A stretch of 13,975 nt of DNA from positions 7,282-21,256 of the forward strand of contig DLKK01000064.1 of the NCBI GenBank assembly GCA_002478955.1, given 5' to 3'. Below are positions 6,117 to 12,723 of this stretch, one piece after another. The notes below the pieces were generated by a model. The model did no database searches. It was not told the origin of the DNA and saw only the letters and a program-made list of their open reading frames with translations. The stretch comes from Treponema sp. UBA7590 (GTDB lineage: Bacteria; Spirochaetota; Spirochaetia; Treponematales; Treponemataceae). The translations under genes were made by a program, and so were the position numbers. Each line of letters opens with the position of its first letter. Position 1 is the stretch's first letter.

Positions 6117-8807
6117 ATGTTTTCAGCTCTTTATCAGATTTTTATAACACCGTTAGTTCAGTTAACGGAATTTTTTTATTCATTATTTTTTGAGGTGACC
6201 GGCAATCAGGGAATTGCGGTAATCGGTCTAAGTTTTGTTGTCACAATTTTCACGCTTCCGCTTTATATGGTTGCAGAACAATGGCAGGAAACAGAAAGAA
6301 ATATCCAGAAAAAACTAAAGCCTGGCGTTGAACGAATAAAAAGCACATTCAAGGGTGACGAGCAGTATATGGTTCTTTCTACTTTTTACAAGGAAAACCA
6401 TTATCATCCGATTTACGCATTGCGTTCATCTTTCAGCCTTTTGATTCAGATTCCGTTTTTTATTGCGGCGTATAATTTTCTTTCAAACCTTGAGCCTTTG
6501 AAAAATTATTCTTTCCTGTTCATAAAAAGTTTCGGTGAACCGGATGCAACTTTTCACATTGGTTCTTTTGCCGTAAATATTCTGCCGATTGCAATGACAA
6601 TCATAAATTGTGTAGCGGGTTTTATTTACTCAAAAGGGCATCCGCTTTCTGAGAAAATACAGATTTACGCGTGTGCGGCGGTCTTTCTGCTTCTGCTCTA
6701 TAATTCTCCGGCGGGACTTGTTGTTTACTGGACAATGAACAACATTCTTTCCCTTGTTAAAAATATTTTTTACAAGATAAGAAATCCTAAGAAAGTTTTA
6801 TATATCATTGCTTGTATCATTAGTATTTGCCTGATTTTATGCGGAGCGGTTTTGTTCAGACATACGAAAGCAATTTTCAGAATCATGCTCGTTTTTGCCG
6901 GAATTTTGATTCCGCTTGCTCCGTTCGCAGTCAAGTTCTTAGCTTCATTCTTTGAAAATCACTTTAATATTCTTGATGAGAATCCTAAGCTTCGGCTTTC
7001 AATCTTTTTGATTTCGGCATTTATACTTGCAGTTCTTACAGGGCTTGCAATTCCTTCTATATTAATGCAGTCTGAGCCGGAACAGTACAGCTATGTTGAT
7101 TCCTACACTTCTCCGCTTTATTTTGTTTGGCACACATTTTTTCAGGCTATTGGATTTTTTGTTGTCTGGCCATTTTGTTTTTATGCGTTGTTTTCCGCAA
7201 AGACAAAAAAAGTCCTTACATTCCTATTCACTTTCGTGGCTTTTGCTGCATTGCTGAACTGTTTTGCTTTTTCAGGAAACTACGGGCCTGTAAATCCTAA
7301 CCTTCTTTTCATGACTCCGCAGCATTTTATGCCTGGCATAAAAACTGTTATTGTAAATATTCTGTGCATGGCTGCAATATTGGCATTGGTCGCTGTGGCT
7401 TTTTCTTTTAAGGCAAAGATTTTAAATTCGCTCTGCACAATTTTCTTGATTTCCCTTGTGGCAATTTCTGGAAAGAATATTATTTCTGTTCAAAATTCGT
7501 TCAGGAAAATGGCAGCTCCTGACTTTTCAAAAAAAATCGAGCCTATTTTTCATCTTTCAAAGACAGGAAGAAATGTGATTGTCCTTATGCAGGACAGATA
7601 TTTTTCTCCGTTGATTCCAAAAGTGCTTGAAAACAATCCACAGCTAAAAGAGCGGCTTGACGGTTTTGTCTATTATCCGAACACAGTTTCATTTGGAAAA
7701 CTCACAATGATTGGAACTCCTGGAATTTTTGGCGGCTATGACTACACTCCTTTTGAAATGAACCGCAGAACGGACAAAACTCTTCAGCAGAAACACAACG
7801 AGGCAATTCTTACAATGCCAATTGTTTTTAACCAGAATAATTGGAATGTTACAGTTGCAGACCTTCCTTACGAAAATTATCTTGAGCAGCCAGTTACGGA
7901 TATGTATAAAGGTTATGACTTTATAAACCGGGTCACAACACATGGTGCATATTCCGACATCTGGTATTCGCATAACAATATGAAAAAATCTCCCTTCATG
8001 AGCGAAGGAATCAAGCGTAACTTTATCTGGTTCAGCGTTTTAAAGATTGTTCCGCCTTTTATGCGCCAGATTATTTACCACAAGGAATACTGGATTTCCT
8101 ACAACAAATTTGAAAACAGCGCAAAATTCATTGACAACTATTCTGAGATTGATTTTTTCCCGGAACTGTTTGATTCTTCCTCTGAAAAAAATGCGTTCTT
8201 TCTTTTGGATAATGAGGCAAACCATGAATCAATTCTTTTGCAGGCGCCGGATTATATTCCTGTGGAAAATGTAACAGATTTTGGTCCAGGCGGAAAAGAC
8301 AGAACTTATTCTTCTATGGTAGGAATTCTGATGCGCTTTGCAGATTTTGTTGACTTTTTGAAAGAAAATAATCTTTATGACAATACAAAAATTATCCTTG
8401 TTTCTGACCATGGAATGGGGCGCGATACAGGACTTTTTGACAACAAGACACAGAACTTTCCGTTCAACAAGGACAACATGACTGCTTCCTTGCTTGTAAA
8501 GGATTTTTCTAGCCGAGGAAACTTAAAAGAAGACTACACTTTTATGACAAATGCCGACACTCCTGCCCTTGCATTAAAGGATATTGACGAAAAAGCTTTG
8601 AACCCTTTTACAAAAAATCCGCTCGACGTAAATTCCATGGGGGCGGGTATTACAAAGAACGACTTTATAAAAATGTCAAATGCTCCTGCTGAAAGTACAA
8701 GAATCAGGAAAAACACACGGTTTAATATAAAAGATGATGAATGGTACACCGTAAAAGACAATATTTTTGACGACAAAAATTGGTCGCAATATATTCCGAA
8801 GAAATAG
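6117..8807 (+). CDS. YidC/Oxa1-like membrane domain fused to an extracytoplasmic alkaline-phosphatase/sulfatase-superfamily domain
   Basis: The 896-residue protein has three parts. Residues 1-222 form a complete YidC/Oxa1-type core. Five helices are visible (about 8-28, 33-52, 105-122, 150-170, 183-205), with the charged cytoplasmic hairpin at 53-103, LLIQIPFF (108-115) and the hallmark NSPAGLVVYWTMNN (196-209). Residues 226-455 add about seven helices. From about 484 a soluble domain follows: NVIVLMQD (486-493) supplies the first metal-ligand Asp, GKLTMIGTPG (527-536) the probable Thr nucleophile, and VSDHGMG (762-768) the second metal pair D764/H765. This order is that of alkaline-phosphatase-superfamily enzymes such as lipoteichoic acid synthases and phosphoethanolamine transferases. 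Positive-inside counting puts the catalytic domain outside. The groove Arg conserved in YidC is Thr43. Probably a surface polymer or lipid head-group transferase or hydrolase; the substrate is unknown. Confidence 0.85.
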   Translation: MFSALYQIFITPLVQLTEFFYSLFFEVTGNQGIAVIGLSFVVTIFTLPLYMVAEQWQETERNIQKKLKPGVERIKSTFKGDEQYMVLSTFYKENHYHPIYALRSSFSLLIQIPFFIAAYNFLSNLEPLKNYSFLFIKSFGEPDATFHIGSFAVNILPIAMTIINCVAGFIYSKGHPLSEKIQIYACAAVFLLLLYNSPAGLVVYWTMNNILSLVKNIFYKIRNPKKVLYIIACIISICLILCGAVLFRHTKAIFRIMLVFAGILIPLAPFAVKFLASFFENHFNILDENPKLRLSIFLISAFILAVLTGLAIPSILMQSEPEQYSYVDSYTSPLYFVWHTFFQAIGFFVVWPFCFYALFSAKTKKVLTFLFTFVAFAALLNCFAFSGNYGPVNPNLLFMTPQHFMPGIKTVIVNILCMAAILALVAVAFSFKAKILNSLCTIFLISLVAISGKNIISVQNSFRKMAAPDFSKKIEPIFHLSKTGRNVIVLMQDRYFSPLIPKVLENNPQLKERLDGFVYYPNTVSFGKLTMIGTPGIFGGYDYTPFEMNRRTDKTLQQKHNEAILTMPIVFNQNNWNVTVADLPYENYLEQPVTDMYKGYDFINRVTTHGAYSDIWYSHNNMKKSPFMSEGIKRNFIWFSVLKIVPPFMRQIIYHKEYWISYNKFENSAKFIDNYSEIDFFPELFDSSSEKNAFFLLDNEANHESILLQAPDYIPVENVTDFGPGGKDRTYSSMVGILMRFADFVDFLKENNLYDNTKIILVSDHGMGRDTGLFDNKTQNFPFNKDNMTASLLVKDFSSRGNLKEDYTFMTNADTPALALKDIDEKALNPFTKNPLDVNSMGAGITKNDFIKMSNAPAESTRIRKNTRFNIKDDEWYTVKDNIFDDKNWSQYIPKK

Positions 8808-8819
8808 CAGAAGAGATTT

Positions 8820-9581
8820 TTACAGAAAATTGAGGGTAAAACATTCGTCCTTCATTGTGACCGGATTTGTGAATTGCAGACCGGTCGCCTTGAACTTAAG
8901 TTTTTCTTCTGGATTTGAGTTTTTTTCTGAAAGATTGTAGATTCTGTCACCAATGATGGGAAAACCAAGCCATGCAAGGTGGCAGCGAACCTGGTGGCGA
9001 TAACCGGATGAGATTTTACAGTCAAAAAAATATGAAAATTCTGTTTTTGCGGCAAGTTTTATTTCAGTTGTGTATTTTTTCTGTTTTCCAAGTTTTTTCA
9101 GGGCGGCTTTTCCAGAATTTTCTGTTACCGGGCGGACTGATTTCTGCCCTTCCCCATAGTTTCTAAAATATGTGCTGATTCTTACAGCTTTTCCGTTTTC
9201 AAGCTCTTTGTGGAGTTTCTCATCAACAGGTGGAAATCCATTTTTTTCATTTGAGGTTTCATCAAAAGCAGTTATGCATTCAGCGTTGTATGTTTTTATA
9301 AATTTTCCGTCGGACTGCTCTGACAATAAATTGTCGTAAAAAAACTGCGATGCCGCAACCAGCAGAAGTCCTTCTGTCTGAGTGTCAATTCTGTGCAGAA
9401 GACCATGTTCAATCGGCTTTCTTCCGAAAACATTTTTTAGCTGTGGAAAAATTTCAATGGCTTGTGTCAGGGCACTGTCATCTCCATCCTTTAGCGGCGC
9501 GGAAGGAAGTCCCTGCGGTTTATATATTACAACAAAAGGCTTTTCTTCTGTAGGACTGGAAACTATCTTGATTTTTTGCAT
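8820..9581 (-). CDS. RluA-family pseudouridine synthase without S4 domain
   Basis: The 253-residue enzyme isomerises uridine to pseudouridine in RNA. It begins directly with the catalytic fold (FVVIYKPQGLPSAP, residues 16-29). It carries the signature LLHRIDTQTEGLLL (61-74) with catalytic D66, and the RNA-binding/active-site strand YRHQVRCHL (194-202). No S4 domain is present, so it resembles the short RluA-type enzymes rather than RluC/RluD. An acidic, poorly conserved insert occupies about residues 100-150. The start overlaps the 3' end of the RluD-like gene by 19 nt; only a weak AAAGG lies about 10 nt upstream, so translation is probably coupled. It is the last gene of the minus operon, converging with the 6117 gene with 12 nt between stops and no hairpin seen. 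The RNA target is unknown. Confidence 0.85.
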   Translation of the reverse strand: MQKIKIVSSPTEEKPFVVIYKPQGLPSAPLKDGDDSALTQAIEIFPQLKNVFGRKPIEHGLLHRIDTQTEGLLLVAASQFFYDNLLSEQSDGKFIKTYNAECITAFDETSNEKNGFPPVDEKLHKELENGKAVRISTYFRNYGEGQKSVRPVTENSGKAALKKLGKQKKYTTEIKLAAKTEFSYFFDCKISSGYRHQVRCHLAWLGFPIIGDRIYNLSEKNSNPEEKLKFKATGLQFTNPVTMKDECFTLNFL

Positions 9582-10561
9582 TTTGGCTTTACCTTTGGCA
9601 TTACTTCGCGGGGAAAATTTTCCCGCAGAATTTTCACAGTTTCCATGAACCTGAAAGGAACGGCAGCCGTAAATCTTTTGTATTTTTTGTCTGGGGAAGT
9701 TTTTATAATCATCTGCCTTGAATGGAGCATCAGCTTTGCGTCAGGAAAAAGGCTATCCGGCTTTCCATAAATTGAATCACCTAAAATCGGGCACCCCAAA
9801 TATTTCATGTGAACCCTAATCTGGTGAGTTCTTCCAGTTTTTATGCGAACCCGGATTATTGAGTACGGACCGTAACATGCAATGCAGTGATACAGGGAGC
9901 GTGCGAATTTTCCTTCTGTTGTGGCTGTCACAGCCTTGAATCGCTGTCTGTTTTTCTTGTCGCGCACAATCTGAGTCCGTACATCTCCGCTGGAAGCAGG
10001 CGGTTTTCCTTTTACGATGCAGATATATTCTTTCTGAACGTGTCTGTCCTTGAACTGGGATGAAAGCCACTCCTCGGTATTCCTGTTTTTTGCAGTTATT
10101 ATCAAGCCGGATGTGTCTTTATCCAGGCGGTGTACAATGCCCGGGCGTCTCATTTTTAGAATCTGATTTTCTCCGGCATCTTTTTTCTGTGGAATTGCGT
10201 TCTGTCCCCAATGATAAAGCAATGCGTTCACAAGTGTGCCATTCCAGTTTCCGGCCGCAGGATGAGTCACCATTCCCTGGGCTTTGTTCACAACCGTAAC
10301 ATCATCATCTTCGTAGACAATTCTTAGGGGAATATTTTCCGGCTCTATATTGTCCGGGATATTTTCCTCATAAAAAATATCGATTACATCATTTGCCTTT
10401 ACTTTTGAGGATAGCTTTGCATTTTTGTCGTTCAATAAAAGTTCCTGACAGCAGGATTTCAGCTTTGAACGGTTCATTTCCTCTGAAACGGAAGCGACAT
10501 ATTGGTCAAGACGGATATTTTCTGAATAATTTTCTGGAATTACAATATGCAGTTTTTTCAT
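9563..10561 (-). CDS. rluD: RluD-like 23S rRNA pseudouridine synthase
   Basis: The 332-residue protein has the RluC/RluD layout: an N-terminal S4-like RNA-binding domain (about 17-65, RLDQYVASVSEEMNRSKLK) and an RluA-type catalytic domain. Its HPAAGNWNGTLVNALL (100-115) and RPGIVHRLDKDTSGL (139-153) closely follow RluD. D147 is the catalytic Asp, and GRTHQIRVH (243-251) completes the active site. RluD makes pseudouridines in the helix 69 loop of 23S rRNA, important for subunit joining; that target is known for the family and inferred here. The length fits RluD, with a basic tail (KVKPKCKKSR). The ATG lies 2 nt after the preceding stop, with GGAAG about 8 nt upstream. The next gene starts inside its last codons. 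Confidence 0.85.
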   Translation of the reverse strand: MKKLHIVIPENYSENIRLDQYVASVSEEMNRSKLKSCCQELLLNDKNAKLSSKVKANDVIDIFYEENIPDNIEPENIPLRIVYEDDDVTVVNKAQGMVTHPAAGNWNGTLVNALLYHWGQNAIPQKKDAGENQILKMRRPGIVHRLDKDTSGLIITAKNRNTEEWLSSQFKDRHVQKEYICIVKGKPPASSGDVRTQIVRDKKNRQRFKAVTATTEGKFARSLYHCIACYGPYSIIRVRIKTGRTHQIRVHMKYLGCPILGDSIYGKPDSLFPDAKLMLHSRQMIIKTSPDKKYKRFTAAVPFRFMETVKILRENFPREVMPKVKPKCKKSR

Positions 10562-10563
10562 GA

Positions 10564-11142
10564 TTATTCTTCCGTTACAACATTAAGTTTTTTGCCTGAT
10601 TTTATATTCTTTTTGTTTTCCATATTAAAATTTTCAGAATCATCCGCCGGAACATCTGGTTCTGTCTGTTTTATATTAATATTCTGCGGCGGCTCAACTT
10701 TTGTTGCGTCCGGGTCTTCGATTATTGGAGTTATCTGGATTTCTGTGTTTTTCTGTTTTTTAAGTCTTCTTAGCCGATTGTTGCGTTTTACGGTGTGGAC
10801 TATAAAATCTGTAAGCCCTATTCCTGCCGAAATTCCTAAAGAAGTAAGAAGGATTCCAATCTGCTCATCTGTTGAAAAGCTGTTTCCATCTGTTGAAGCG
10901 AATGGATTCACAAAATAACTTGAATCAAAATTGTGGGAGGCATATTTTCCGAAAGAATAACCCAAGCTTGCGCTAAAAGTTATAAATGGCATTGAACCGA
11001 GCGTTATTATCTCTGCGCGGCGTATGTCATGTAGAATTCCTGGAAATTCATCTTTGTCATAAGGCTCTGCCGTCTCGCTGAAAACAGGAGAAGATGCCGT
11101 TAGAAGAGAAACTAAAATTGCAAAAAATATTATTTTTTTCAA
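10564..11142 (-). CDS. Hypothetical exported protein (192 aa) in the rRNA-modification operon
   Basis: I do not recognise the family. The 192-residue product starts with a clear signal peptide (MKKIIFFAILVSLLTASSP, cleavage probably near residue 22 after VFS). A moderately hydrophobic stretch follows around 43-63 (EIITLGSMPFITFSASLGYS), and a second around 96-116 (IGILLTSLGISAGIGLTDF). A basic patch (KRNNRLRRLKKQK) comes next, and then a charged, low-complexity tail rich in Pro, Asp, Glu, Lys and Asn. This suggests a periplasmic or inner-membrane-anchored protein. The start codon is TTG and shares bases with the upstream stop (TTGA, 11139-11142), a typical coupled junction. It is embedded between yggS and rluD, so it should be expressed with them, but this does not reveal a function. 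Confidence 0.8.
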   Translation of the reverse strand: MKKIIFFAILVSLLTASSPVFSETAEPYDKDEFPGILHDIRRAEIITLGSMPFITFSASLGYSFGKYASHNFDSSYFVNPFASTDGNSFSTDEQIGILLTSLGISAGIGLTDFIVHTVKRNNRLRRLKKQKNTEIQITPIIEDPDATKVEPPQNINIKQTEPDVPADDSENFNMENKKNIKSGKKLNVVTEE

Positions 11143-11843
11143 GCCCTTTTTCCAAAAATTGCGGTTCCAACTCGAACTTCTGTAGAACCTTCCTGAATGG
11201 CGATTTCAAAATCGTGGGTCATTCCCATGCTGAGTTCTGAAAGATCAAAATTCTTGAATTTTTCCTGCATTTCTTCAGCAGTCCTGCGCATAAGTGAAAA
11301 GGATTTTTTTATCTGTTCCTTGTCTTCTGTAAATGGTGCCATTGTCATAAATCCTCTTGGAATCACATGGGGAGCATTTCCCTGTGCAATGAATTCCAGA
11401 GTTTCCTCAAGGCTTTCAACAGTCTTGTATCCTGATTTTGACTCTTCGCCTGTATGAAATTCCAGAAGAATTTCAATGTTCTTTCCAATTTTTGCGCACT
11501 GTTTTTCAATTTCCTTTACAAGATCCAGGCGGTCAACAGACTCAATCATAGAAGCAAGCTCAACAGCTTTTTTCACCTTGTTTGTCTGCAGCTGCCCGAT
11601 TATATGAAGATTCACATCTGGAAATTTCTGAAAAACCTCAGGAAATTTTGAAAAAGCTTCCTGGACACGGTTCTCGCCAAAATCAAGCTGGCCAGCAGCG
11701 ATTGCATCATAAACAGCTTCAACCGGATGGAATTTACTTACCGCAAGAAGTTTTACGCTTCCCTCTTTTCTTCCAGCCTTTTTTTCGGCTTCCTTTATTT
11801 GTGTTTTTATTTTTTCAATGTTAGTTTTAATCATTTCATCCAT
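11139..11843 (-). CDS. yggS: YggS/PLPBP family pyridoxal-phosphate homeostasis protein
   Basis: The 234-residue, single-domain protein has the alanine-racemase-like barrel fold of YggS/PLPBP. It binds PLP without known catalysis and buffers vitamin B6 and amino-acid pools in the cytoplasm. The PLP lysine is K37 in LLAVSKF (32-38). FGENRVQEA (55-63) and LHIIGQLQTNK (79-89) are family signatures. SMGMTHDFEIAI near residue 205 and STEVRVGTAIFG near the end form the phosphate-binding region; the family usually has SMGMS-D, so the His is slightly atypical. The start is ambiguous: the ATG at 11843 has no Shine-Dalgarno, and M4 at 11834 (MIKTNIEKI, the usual family start) follows a GGATGA. It starts 6 nt after rsmA and overlaps the next gene by 4 nt. 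Confidence 0.92.
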   Translation of the reverse strand: MDEMIKTNIEKIKTQIKEAEKKAGRKEGSVKLLAVSKFHPVEAVYDAIAAGQLDFGENRVQEAFSKFPEVFQKFPDVNLHIIGQLQTNKVKKAVELASMIESVDRLDLVKEIEKQCAKIGKNIEILLEFHTGEESKSGYKTVESLEETLEFIAQGNAPHVIPRGFMTMAPFTEDKEQIKKSFSLMRRTAEEMQEKFKNFDLSELSMGMTHDFEIAIQEGSTEVRVGTAIFGKRA

Positions 11844-11849
11844 AGGTTA

Positions 11850-12722
11850 TTAAATTATATCAGCATTCAGTATGTCCGACAATAACAGTATGTTTTCAAC
11901 CGACAAAGTCTCAGCGCGTCTTGAAGGATCAATTTTTGCTTTTGCAAGCGCAGCCAAAGCTTTTTCATTGTCAGAAAGAAAAATTGAAAGATTGTTCCGC
12001 ACATTTTTCCGTCGGGAAGAAAAAAGAGAACGCTGAAGTTTCATGAAATATGCCGGATTTTCACAACGCGGAAAATCATCTTTTTTGTTCATGCAAAAAG
12101 CCCGGGAATCAACATTTGGTCTTGGCCAGAAATTTCCACCAGCGAGATCCATCAAAGGTTTCAAGTCATAAGCCCATTGGCACAAAATTGAAAAAGATGA
12201 ATAATCCGGTGAGCCAGGTTTTGCGCAAGCCCGGGCCGCGACTTCTTTTTGCACTGTAAAAACCGCCTTTTCAAAACGTACATTGTTCTCAATCGTATCG
12301 GCAATCAATGTTGCGGCAATGTTATACGGAAGATTTCCAAAGAAACGTTCAGGCAAACCTTTTTCTTCCAGTGTTTTTTTCCACGTCTTCAGTACATCAC
12401 CTTCAACCACATTGAGTTTTCCACTTTCAATATAGTCAGAAAAAAACTGTTTTATAAAATTCGCAAATCCACGGTCAATCTCAAAAACTGTAAGTTCAGC
12501 GCCACGGCTTAAAATTTCCTCTGTCATTGCGCCAAGCCCAGGTCCCACTTCCCAGACTTTAGTTCCTTCTGAAATTTCAAGGGCATCCACAAGTTTTTCA
12601 CGTGCATTCTGGTTCAAAAGAAAATTCTGCCCGAATTTCTTCTGCATTGCCATTGAGTTGCTTTCCAGAAATTTTTTTAAGGCTGCCGGTGAATTATAGT
12701 CCGGGTGATTAAGTTTTGGCAT
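11850..12722 (-). CDS. rsmA: 16S rRNA dimethyladenosine transferase (RsmA/KsgA)
   Basis: RsmA uses S-adenosylmethionine to dimethylate two adjacent adenines in the 3'-terminal helix of 16S rRNA during small-subunit assembly. With the chosen start the protein has 290 residues, usual for the family. Motifs in order: KKFGQNFL (28-35), the SAM-binding VWEVGPGLGAMT (56-67), E81 contacting the ribose, GDV (108-110) and the catalytic NLPYN (130-134). SSRRKNVRNNLS near the C-terminus is the rRNA-binding helix. I start at the ATG at 12722, because AGGA lies 7 nt upstream and the product begins MPKLNHPDY. An ATG 48 nt earlier would add 16 residues inside comEC. It begins 1 nt after the comEC stop, so co-transcription is nearly certain. 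Confidence 0.95.
   Translation of the reverse strand: MPKLNHPDYNSPAALKKFLESNSMAMQKKFGQNFLLNQNAREKLVDALEISEGTKVWEVGPGLGAMTEEILSRGAELTVFEIDRGFANFIKQFFSDYIESGKLNVVEGDVLKTWKKTLEEKGLPERFFGNLPYNIAATLIADTIENNVRFEKAVFTVQKEVAARACAKPGSPDYSSFSILCQWAYDLKPLMDLAGGNFWPRPNVDSRAFCMNKKDDFPRCENPAYFMKLQRSLFSSRRKNVRNNLSIFLSDNEKALAALAKAKIDPSRRAETLSVENILLLSDILNADII
11854..11882 (-). promoter_or_regulatory. Candidate internal promoter for yggS inside the rsmA 3' end
   Basis: On the minus strand TTGTCG (11882-11877) and a perfect TATAAT (11859-11854) are 17 nt apart. Initiation would fall about 4 nt before the yggS ATG, so the message would be nearly leaderless. The TATAAT also encodes the last residues of RsmA (Asp-Ile-Ile), so coding constraint may explain it. 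Confidence 0.35.
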
Positions 12723-12723
12723 A

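Noticed and set aside
8808..8819. Bidirectional terminator between the convergent YidC-fusion and RluA-family genes
   Set aside because: Only 12 nt separate the stops and no stem with a T-tract is visible around them.
9382..9648. 88-codon + strand frame over the junction of the two pseudouridine synthase genes
   Set aside because: It is antisense to two clear enzymes with intact catalytic motifs and has no ribosome binding site or domain.
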